DNA from: Bacillota bacterium
GTDB taxonomy: Bacteria > Bacillota_I > Bacilli_A > RF39 > UBA660
Direction of reading: 5' to 3'
Assembly (NCBI GenBank): GCA_018381595.1
Contig: JAGZRP010000030.1
Location: 1-8,284 of the forward strand
DNA length: 8,284 nt
The position numbers and the translations under genes are program-made. Numbering within the stretch: the stretch's first letter is position 1; each line of letters begins with the position of its first letter. This document shows positions 1-5,357 of this stretch, piece by piece. The notes below the pieces were generated by a model that did no database searches, was not told the origin of the DNA, and was given only the letters and a program-made list of their open reading frames with translations.

Positions 1-1
1 A

Positions 2-355
2 AAAAATATTAGATATATTACAGAAGAAATTGATTTATGCTGTGCGAATTTATCAAATGATTCTAGATTTTGGAATATGGGAGGGCTCATTTTAGTTGAG
101 TGTAAGAATCAAAATAAAAAAGTACCCGTCAGTACCATTAGAAGTTTATCTCAGATTATGGAATATAAAGGAATATCTACATTGCTTTTATTTACACGTT
201 CAGAAATTACTTCAGCAGCAAAACAAGAAATTAAAAAACAGCAAGAATATGGTAAATATTTTATATGCATTAATTTTACTGATTTAATCAGAGTGAATAA
301 TAATAACACTCCGAAAGAGGTTCTACAAGAAAAACTAATAGAATATTTTGGGTAG
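2..355 (+). CDS. PD-(D/E)xK restriction-endonuclease-like protein, C-terminal part
   Basis: The gene enters from the left edge: the frame is open from base 2, so the ATG at 77 is probably internal and 117 residues are visible. A nuclease core can be read: an EEID segment with Asp at visible residue 11, then LILVECKN with Glu33 and Lys35, giving the D-(x)n-E-x-K arrangement of Mrr-like and related endonucleases. The following helix-strand stretch, rich in Ser, Leu and Thr and ending in LLLFTRSEIT, fits the rest of such a fold. The N-terminal part, which would carry target recognition, lies outside the window, so neither the target nor the restriction type can be given. It is followed closely by a hairpin terminator and then the CRISPR array, which suits a defence island. 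It could instead be a DNA-repair nuclease of the same fold. I am fairly sure of the fold and unsure of the role. Confidence 0.7.
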   Translation, partial: KNIRYITEEIDLCCANLSNDSRFWNMGGLILVECKNQNKKVPVSTIRSLSQIMEYKGISTLLLFTRSEITSAAKQEIKKQQEYGKYFICINFTDLIRVNNNNTPKEVLQEKLIEYFG

Positions 356-379
356 AAATAGCATGCATGATAAAAACAG

Positions 380-411
380 AAAAACAAGCTCTATCCAAGA
401 AGCTTGTTTTT
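380..411. terminator. Bidirectional hairpin terminator between nuclease gene and CRISPR array
   Basis: A perfect 11-bp inverted repeat (AAAAACAAGCT at 380-390, AGCTTGTTTTT at 401-411) encloses a 10-base loop. It has an A-run on one side and a T-run on the other, so it can stop transcription in both directions. On the plus strand it ends the nuclease gene (stop at 353-355). On the minus strand it sits just past the degenerate last repeat and would end the pre-crRNA. It should also block read-through from the nuclease gene into the csn2-like gene. Confidence 0.8.
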
Positions 412-424
412 AGATTACAAATTT

Positions 425-965
425 AGGGTACTGTAACAATGAGCACACTGATGTATTCAAAATGAACGTCAAAGAATACTAAAAAATAACAGGGTACTGT
501 AACATGAAATGAGTAAAACTGTAACTGGACTGGGTCAAAGAATACTAAAAAATAACAGGGTACTGTAACCAGTTGTAACAGATTATGTTGCATCTTTATG
601 TCAAAGAATACTAAAAAATAACAGGGTACTGTAACTAAAATTCATTGAACTAGCACTTCTTCTAAGTCAAAGAATACTAAAAAATAACAGGGTACTGTAA
701 CGTTTGGGTCATCTTTTAATTTTGGGTCAGGGTCAAAGAATACTAAAAAATAACAGGGTACTGTAACTGAATATCGTTGGGAAGATATTGTTGCTTCGTC
801 AAAGAATACTAAAAAATAACAGGGTACTGTAACCAGATGTACTTGGTTCTTCAATTATCTCATGTCAAAGAATACTAAAAAATAACAGGGTACTGTAACA
901 CAAAAATATTATGTTACTTTGTAAATCTTGTCAAAGAATACTAAAAAATAACAGGGTACTGTAAC
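425..965 (-). CRISPR. Type II-A CRISPR array, 8 perfect repeats plus degenerate terminal repeat, 8 spacers
   Basis: Eight identical 36-bp repeats start at 468, 534, 600, 666, 732, 798, 864 and 930, an exact 66-bp period. The eight spacers are all 30 bp (438-467, 504-533, 570-599, 636-665, 702-731, 768-797, 834-863, 900-929). On the minus strand the repeat begins GTTACAGTACCCTG and ends TTCTTTGAC. A ninth copy keeps only its first 13 bases in crRNA sense (425-437) and is degenerate across 402-424, as expected of the leader-distal end. Direction is set by the tracrRNA at 2229-2313, whose anti-repeat is complementary to the minus-strand repeat, and by the leader motif at 966-972. The repeat resembles, from memory, that of the S. 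aureus Cas9 system. The spacers show no obvious match elsewhere in the window. The uniform repeats suggest recent activity or strong conservation. Confidence 0.97.
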
Positions 966-1003
966 CTCAAATTCATTATACTAAAATTTTAATAATTTGT
1001 AAA
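966..1003 (-). promoter_or_regulatory. CRISPR leader: ATTTGAG anchor and pre-crRNA promoter
   Basis: Read on the minus strand, a -35 TTTACA (1003-998) and a -10 TATAAT (980-975) are separated by exactly 17 bases. Transcription should start around 967-968, at the edge of the first repeat. The seven leader bases touching the repeat are ATTTGAG (972-966). From memory this is one of the conserved type II-A leader-end motifs that direct Cas1-Cas2 to the first repeat. It agrees with the degenerate repeat marking the opposite end. The whole leader must fit in the 52 bases before the csn2-like start codon, or extend into that gene. Confidence 0.8.
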
Positions 1004-1017
1004 ATTAGGAGGACGAA

Positions 1018-2091
1018 ATGGAAATAAATTTAAAAATAGAAGATAACAAAATGATTCATATGGTGAACAATGGAGTTATATACTTGTTAGGAAATAATGG
1101 TGCAGGAAAAACTGATATAATAAAAACAATACAAAAAAATATAAATTTTGGAGAGAATGTATTAATCAATAATTTAGAAGTTCATAAAGGAGAATATGAA
1201 GTTATATTGGTAAATGAACAAACCCAGTTTACAGAAGAATTCAAATTTACAAAAAATAATTTTTTTCGAAATCTAATATATGAAGATTTTGAAACTTCTA
1301 AAAAAAGTGAAGATATATTGAAACAATTAAATTTATTATTAGATCAAATAGATAATGAGACTTTATATAAAGTGAATCGTGATTTGAATAAAAATTACCC
1401 TATCAAATTAAGATTAGATATTAATATTGATAATTTAAATGAAATTATTAATAGATTTACAGAAATTTATATTGATGAAGTTCCTTTGTCAAAAAGGGAA
1501 ATTTCAAATTCTATAAATCGAAAACTATTGTATTATCTTTTATTTGCAAAATTAGAAACATATCATGAACAAGAAGTAATTGTATTAATTGATAATTTTG
1601 ATGTTTTTTTTGATCATGAAAATATAATATGGATTATGGAAAAGTTAAATCAGTTTCATCAACAACATCAAAATATTTATTTTATTCTTGCCTCTGTTAA
1701 TAATATTATGAAATATGATGATAATATAGAAAAATATTACCATATAGATAATAATATATTTCACTTAGAAAATTTCAAGTCTCTGCTTGAATTGTTATAT
1801 TTAAAATTAGAGTATAATAAGAGTTCTAAAAATATGATATTTGAAGATTTTGTAGTAGAAAATGAAATGCTAATTTCAAAAAAAGATATAGATCATTTAT
1901 TATTTGAAATAAAAGAAAATTATATTGAAAAAATAGGAGAAATATATATCAATAATTCCATTACATTAATAAAAGAAAAGTCTTCATTATTTAAAAATGC
2001 TATTTTATACAAAAATGACTTCGAAAAAAATTTATATGAGGAAGTTGCAAAACAATTAAATGTAAAATCTATAGTAGTAGAATCTTTATAA
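1018..2091 (+). CDS. csn2: Large Csn2-like P-loop protein (type II-A spacer acquisition)
   Basis: The 357-aa protein starts at an ATG with AGGAGG five bases upstream (1007-1012). Near the N terminus, LLGNNGAGKT gives a full Walker A (Gly25 to Thr32). VIVLIDNFD at 187-195 looks like a Walker B strand, followed by a core strand IYFILASVNN near 220-229. The stretches between and after are mainly Lys/Asn/Glu-rich predicted helix, including the last 120 residues. The size and layout fit the large Csn2 group (about 350 aa, as in Streptococcus thermophilus CRISPR1), a ring-forming DNA-end-binding factor needed for spacer acquisition with Cas1-Cas2 and Cas9. Family Csn2 proteins often have degraded P-loops, so the intact Walker A is notable. 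The assignment rests on fold signs plus position between the array and tracrRNA. The alternative is an unrelated small ATPase. The base composition is even richer in AT than in the R-M genes. Confidence 0.68.
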   Translation: MEINLKIEDNKMIHMVNNGVIYLLGNNGAGKTDIIKTIQKNINFGENVLINNLEVHKGEYEVILVNEQTQFTEEFKFTKNNFFRNLIYEDFETSKKSEDILKQLNLLLDQIDNETLYKVNRDLNKNYPIKLRLDINIDNLNEIINRFTEIYIDEVPLSKREISNSINRKLLYYLLFAKLETYHEQEVIVLIDNFDVFFDHENIIWIMEKLNQFHQQHQNIYFILASVNNIMKYDDNIEKYYHIDNNIFHLENFKSLLELLYLKLEYNKSSKNMIFEDFVVENEMLISKKDIDHLLFEIKENYIEKIGEIYINNSITLIKEKSSLFKNAILYKNDFEKNLYEEVAKQLNVKSIVVESL

Positions 2092-2127
2092 AAACATGAA
2101 AAATCGAATATTATAGCTATGATTTTC

Positions 2128-2156
2128 TTGACATATTTTTAAATATATGTTATGTT
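2128..2156 (+). promoter_or_regulatory. tracrRNA promoter
   Basis: A perfect -35 TTGACA (2128-2133) and a -10 TATGTT (2151-2156) are separated by 17 bases. The -10 is preceded by TG one base away, which makes it an extended -10. The predicted start is near 2163, exactly at the first base of a 6-bp hairpin. It lies 36 bases past the csn2-like stop codon, so the tracrRNA has its own transcription. Confidence 0.75.
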
Positions 2157-2177
2157 TATATTGCATTCAGATGAATG

Positions 2178-2216
2178 CAGAATACTAAAAACTAATAAGG
2201 GTTATTTACTGTAACT
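2178..2216 (+). repeat. Degenerate second anti-repeat in tracrRNA leader
   Basis: The segment keeps both ends of the array repeat: GAATACTAAAAA at its start (2179-2190) and TACTGTAAC at its end (2208-2216). The middle is changed and about six bases longer. It lies 12 bases upstream of the functional anti-repeat in the same orientation, but no nexus hairpin follows it. It is a direct duplicate, so it could pair with crRNA but not act as a scaffold. It may be a decayed duplication, a leftover array repeat, or a regulatory site. Confidence 0.7.
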
Positions 2217-2284
2217 AATTTAGTATTAGTCAAAGAGTACTAAAGAATATCAGGTTACTGTAATAAGGCATAATGCCTTAAGTG

Positions 2285-2313
2285 TTGGTCGGCCACTTAT
2301 GTCGACTTTTTTT
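2285..2313 (+). terminator. tracrRNA 3' hairpin and T-run
   Basis: The GTCG/CGAC stem, with an inner CA/TG pair around a CTTA loop, is followed directly by seven T (2307-2313). It doubles as the last scaffold hairpin of the tracrRNA and as its intrinsic terminator. Confidence 0.75.
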
Positions 2314-2360
2314 GTGGAAAAATTAAAAGTTATTACAACTCTTCTATTCGATATATAATA

Positions 2361-2424
2361 AAAAAACGGGTAAGAATATATGATATGAAACTTGGAGACA
2401 TCAATAATTCTTTACCCGTTTTTT
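2361..2424. terminator. Long-loop inverted repeat, terminator of the DUF262 gene
   Basis: AAAAAACGGGTAAGAAT (2361-2377) pairs with the complement of ATTCTTTACCCGTTTTTT (2407-2424) over 17 bp with one bulged base. The loop is 29 bases. The A-run and T-run at the two sides allow termination in both directions: for the leftward DUF262 gene ending at 2448 and as a backup for tracrRNA. The loop is long for a plain terminator. Confidence 0.65.
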
Positions 2425-2447
2425 AAAGGATTCAAAAATATATGTAA

Positions 2448-4238
2448 TTATACTGGAATAGGAATATTATCTTCTTTTTCAACCTTCATTTTACAGTTTA
2501 AAATATTGGTATAATATATTTCAGCTAATTTGGCTGCACGTAAATTTATATCAGATGAATCAAATGTTTTATTTTCATCAGAAAATTGATTAGCCCATTT
2601 GTATGAAGATTGATTATAAAATTTTCTTTTTTCTAAATACGTTTTACTATCTGCAAGGTTATTTATCTTAGGTTCTAATAAAAGGAGATTCCCAATATTT
2701 AAAGTTTCTTTATCAGCAGATTCAGATATGATATGTTCTATTGTTCCGTTATCATCAAATAGTTCATTCTGTTCATAAAATGAATTTAATTTGTTTATTG
2801 CATATTTCGTTTTTAAATTACTTTTGTTTTCTGATTTTGAATACTCCAATTCACAAAATTTAATAGAAAATTCATTAAACTTTGGCATTAGAACATTTAA
2901 TTTTAGAATCAATTCATTTTGTATTAATTGATTTACTTCTGCTTTGGTATCAAGTGTTCTAACAGCTATTGAAAATGCAGAATAAATATTCTCTATTTTG
3001 TTAGGATTCCCCCCCATGATTGCATTGTATGCAAAATGAAAATTTTCCAAAAATATGATTAAACGTTTAAACTCTTTCATACTAATTAATCCTTTTTCTC
3101 TTAAGTCATAAAGTGCTAATAATACCACCCTTACTTGAATTATATTGAAATAATTGTTTAAAACATTTAAACTTTGTACTAACCAATAATATTCTTTTCT
3201 ATTTCCATAGTCGTTTCTGGATGGATTGACTAGCATCATATAGTTGGTGGCATCTTTGTGCATATTCAGTAACAAATTTTTATAAAGTGTTTTATTTTTT
3301 GATTTAAATTGTTTTAGAAAATCATCATACATTTTTTTAGAGGTAGATTTTTTATATCGTGATAGCCAAAAATGTCTATAGAACGTTGCAAATCCAATAC
3401 TTTCTTCCTTTTCTTTTCCTCTCAAGATAGTTTTGATATCCTTCCAGTGTTCTTCTGCAAAATCAGCTGGTTCTTCCTCATCTAATACTTCAAAAATTTT
3501 ATTTTTTATTAAATCAACATAAGTTAAACTTTTTCCTTTTGCGTTCAATATTTCGAAAATGATATTTGCTTGATTTTTATCATGTGTAGAAATTGAAATA
3601 AATGTTGTTTGCAATACTTGATCTCTAATTGCTTTTAAAATATCAATGTATTTTAAGTCTTCTACGTTATTATTCCCATATTTATTGGATAATATATTTC
3701 TAATTTTTTTTTCATTTAAATTTTTATAAAAATAATCATAACAATTTTTAATACATTTTTCTTCTTCACTAATAGTTGAATTTGGTATATTAGATTTCTT
3801 TTTATCTTGAATAAAATATGAGAAAAAGGGATAACTGGTTATTGTTTTTATAATTTTAACATTTTCTCCATTATCATCTTCTGTCATAATATATTCGAAA
3901 ATTTTGTCACTTAGTTTTGTTTCTTTTATTGAAATAAATATATCTGATAAAGCAGAAAAAAGTATTGTTATTGTTGTTAATCTTTGTTGTCCATCCACCA
4001 CTTGTATTAAATTTTCTTTATCATTATCATAGTTACCGATAAATAGCATTGTTCCTAAAAAATATTGCGAAGGCGAAATTGTTCCATTTTCAATTTGTAA
4101 ACAATTTAGCATATCATTAAAGAATTCTTGATAATTTTTCTTTTCCCATGAATATTCACGTTGGAAACGTGGAATGTTAAATTGTTTCTTAGAGCCTAAT
4201 AATTCTTTTATCGTTTTATCACTTGGTTTAATATCCAT
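2448..4238 (-). CDS. Single-chain DUF262-DUF1524 (GmrSD-like) type IV-like restriction nuclease
   Basis: The start is placed at the ATG at 4238-4236, 10 codons inside the longest frame, because AGGAGG (4249-4244) lies five bases before it. The product is then 596 aa. The N-terminal DUF262 half shows IPRFQREYSW (residues 22-31) and VDGQQRLTTI (81-90), the ParB-like nucleotide-handling motifs of GmrS-type proteins. The C-terminal DUF1524 half shows TIEHIISES with His502, then NIGNLLLLEPKINNL (514-528) and YLEKRKFY (534-541), the HNH-type nuclease pattern of GmrD. Fused proteins of this kind cut phage DNA carrying modified cytosines or act beside other modification systems, using NTP. The usual Pro after EHI is replaced by Ser in EHIISES, a small departure. 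It lies between the CRISPR locus and an R-M operon and is transcribed away from the latter. Family call firm, substrate unknown. Confidence 0.88.
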   Translation of the reverse strand: MDIKPSDKTIKELLGSKKQFNIPRFQREYSWEKKNYQEFFNDMLNCLQIENGTISPSQYFLGTMLFIGNYDNDKENLIQVVDGQQRLTTITILFSALSDIFISIKETKLSDKIFEYIMTEDDNGENVKIIKTITSYPFFSYFIQDKKKSNIPNSTISEEEKCIKNCYDYFYKNLNEKKIRNILSNKYGNNNVEDLKYIDILKAIRDQVLQTTFISISTHDKNQANIIFEILNAKGKSLTYVDLIKNKIFEVLDEEEPADFAEEHWKDIKTILRGKEKEESIGFATFYRHFWLSRYKKSTSKKMYDDFLKQFKSKNKTLYKNLLLNMHKDATNYMMLVNPSRNDYGNRKEYYWLVQSLNVLNNYFNIIQVRVVLLALYDLREKGLISMKEFKRLIIFLENFHFAYNAIMGGNPNKIENIYSAFSIAVRTLDTKAEVNQLIQNELILKLNVLMPKFNEFSIKFCELEYSKSENKSNLKTKYAINKLNSFYEQNELFDDNGTIEHIISESADKETLNIGNLLLLEPKINNLADSKTYLEKRKFYNQSSYKWANQFSDENKTFDSSDINLRAAKLAEIYYTNILNCKMKVEKEDNIPIPV

Positions 4239-4284
4239 AACATCCTCCTGCATTTTACCTATTTGCAAACTTTCTTTCGCCTGT

Positions 4285-4313
4285 ATTATAACACATTAAT
4301 GAAAAATTCAAAA
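4285..4313 (-). promoter_or_regulatory. Promoter of the DUF262 gene
   Basis: On the minus strand a perfect -10 TATAAT lies at 4290-4285. The -35 is weak (TTTGAA or TTGAAT, 15 to 16 bases upstream). The start would be near 4278, leaving about 40 bases of leader before the ATG at 4238. This also argues against the earlier in-frame ATG at 4268. Confidence 0.55.
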
Positions 4314-4426
4314 TAAGTTTATACAATATAAAAGAAATGAGTAAATTAAATCTAAATTTTTTAAATGATAGTTATTAGATGGTTCAAATCTGAGAAAATT
4401 GAAATAATATATTTGCTGTGTTTCGC

Positions 4427-4457
4427 CTTCAAAAATATTGTTGAAGTATGCTATAAT
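4427..4457 (+). promoter_or_regulatory. R-M operon promoter with palindromic operator candidate
   Basis: An extended -10, TGCTATAAT (4449-4457), lies 25 bases before the methyltransferase start. The -35 region has no good hexamer. Instead it is covered by CTTCAAAAATATTGTTGAAG (4427-4446), palindromic at 9 of 10 base pairs around AATATT. A dimeric regulator bound here would sit over the -35. A related looser pair, TTCAA/TTGAA, lies upstream at 4383-4403. No controller-protein gene is present in the window, so the binding protein is unknown. Confidence 0.6.
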
Positions 4458-4481
4458 ATATATGAAAGTTGAGGTAGTATC

Positions 4482-5357
4482 ATGGCTAGAGGAAAACAAC
4501 AAAAGAACAAACTCATTCAACCATTTTTAAAATGGGCAGGTGGTAAAAGACAACTATTACCTCAAATAGAAAAAGCATTTCCTAAAAAATTCGAAACTTA
4601 TTATGAACCCTTTTTAGGAGGAGGAGCAGTTTTGCTTCACTTACAACCAAAAAAAGCAGTTGTAAATGATTACAATGAAGATTTAATTAACTGCTATTTA
4701 TGTATTAAAAATAATTATGATGAATTAATTGAAAAATTAAAAGATTATGAAAATAAAAATGATGCAGAGTCTTTTTATGAAATTCGTGGAAAGGATAGAT
4801 TAGAAGAATACCAAACCTGGAGCAATGTCGAAAAGGCAGCTCGTCTTATCTATTTAAACCGTACTTGCTACAATGGCTTGTTTCGCCTAAATAGTCAAGG
4901 ATATTTTAACACTCCTTTTGGTGCCTATAAAAATCCATGTATTTGCAATGAATCTCTTTTAAAATCTTTACATGATTATTTTATTGAAAATGATATTACT
5001 TTTTTAACAGGTGATTTTTATGATGCTTGTATTGATGCACCTAAAGGCTCTCTCATTTACTTTGATCCACCATATGAGCCACTGGAAAAACAAAATAGTT
5101 TTGTAAGCTATACAGAAAATGGATTTACGAAAAAAGACCAAGAACGATTAAAAGAGTTATGTGATATTTTAATAGAGCGTGGTTGCTATATTGTTGTTAG
5201 CAATTCCAATACAAAATTTATATTAGATTTATATCAGGATAAAACAAAATATCGAATTCGCAAAGTGAACGCGAGACGAAACATCAATAGTAACGCTAAA
5301 AAAAGGGGAGAAATTAAGGAGGTTTTAATCATTGGGAAAGAAAGAGACAAAAAATGA
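4482..5357 (+). CDS. Dam-family DNA N6-adenine methyltransferase, first of the R-M operon
   Basis: This 291-aa protein has all the marks of the D12/Dam class: PFLKWAGGKRQ at 14-24 (AdoMet-binding motif X), YYEPFLGGGAV at 40-50 (motif I), NRTCYNGLFRLN at 126-137 followed by FNTPFG, the catalytic DPPY at 195-198, and the C-terminal RRNINSNAKKRGE segment. It transfers a methyl group from S-adenosylmethionine to the N6 of adenine in its target and so protects the host from the endonuclease encoded next. The length matches M.DpnII-type enzymes. GATC is the likely target by family, but related enzymes read other sites, so this is inference. The ATG has GAGGT (4471-4475) six bases upstream. Its 3' end overlaps the endonuclease start by 26 bases, which implies tight co-translation. 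Confidence 0.93.
   Translation: MARGKQQKNKLIQPFLKWAGGKRQLLPQIEKAFPKKFETYYEPFLGGGAVLLHLQPKKAVVNDYNEDLINCYLCIKNNYDELIEKLKDYENKNDAESFYEIRGKDRLEEYQTWSNVEKAARLIYLNRTCYNGLFRLNSQGYFNTPFGAYKNPCICNESLLKSLHDYFIENDITFLTGDFYDACIDAPKGSLIYFDPPYEPLEKQNSFVSYTENGFTKKDQERLKELCDILIERGCYIVVSNSNTKFILDLYQDKTKYRIRKVNARRNINSNAKKRGEIKEVLIIGKERDKK
5316..5334 (+). promoter_or_regulatory. Ribosome binding site deciding a TTG start
   Basis: AAGGAGG (5316-5322) lies inside the methyltransferase gene, nine bases before the TTG at 5332-5334. The first in-frame ATG is far downstream, at codon 48, with no comparable site. The weak start codon may hold endonuclease output below methyltransferase output. Confidence 0.75.

Larger units (their letters stand above)
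2163..2313 (+). ncRNA. tracrRNA (type II, SaCas9-like scaffold) with a second upstream anti-repeat
   Basis: The anti-repeat at 2229-2264 matches the plus-strand array repeat at 31 of 36 positions. Its CAGGTTACTGTAAT (2251-2264) pairs with crRNA GTTACAGTACCCTG over 13 of 14 positions, counting one G-U pair. The lone C x U mismatch separates a lower from an upper stem, which is where Cas9 guide duplexes carry a bulge. A nexus hairpin follows (AAGGCA 2265-2270, TGCCTT 2274-2279, loop TAA). A terminal hairpin comes next (GTCG 2288-2291, CGAC 2303-2306, with an inner CA/TG pair), then seven T. The order and shape closely parallel the S. aureus Cas9 tracrRNA as I remember it. The 5' part holds a capping hairpin (2163-2178) and a second, degenerate anti-repeat (about 2178-2216). 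The RNA should base-pair with pre-crRNA, be processed by RNase III and load Cas9, but no cas9 is in this window. Confidence 0.9.

Noticed and set aside
151..387. A 78-aa minus-strand open frame over the nuclease gene
   Set aside because: It lies antisense to a frame with a clear nuclease motif, and its own translation has no recognisable domain.
642..854. A 70-aa open frame on the minus strand with a repeated VTVPCYFLVFFD peptide
   Set aside because: It is the CRISPR repeat translated three times with spacers between. There is no ribosome binding site, and the 66-bp period happens to be a multiple of three.
425..965. Reading the array as transcribed on the plus strand
   Set aside because: The tracrRNA anti-repeat would then be identical to the crRNA repeat rather than complementary. 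The leader anchor, promoter and degenerate terminal repeat all agree with the minus strand.
2098..2127. A possible terminator after the csn2-like gene (GAAAAATC and GATTTTC arms)
   Set aside because: The stem is short, AT-only apart from two pairs, bulged, and has no T-run after it. It is too weak to call.
4239..4268. An earlier start for the DUF262 protein at the ATG at 4268
   Set aside because: It has no ribosome binding site and lies only about ten bases from the predicted transcript start. The ATG at 4238 has AGGAGG at proper spacing.
4308..4520. A 70-aa minus-strand open frame in the divergent intergenic region
   Set aside because: It overlaps the R-M promoter, the operator and the methylase start, and shows no family features.
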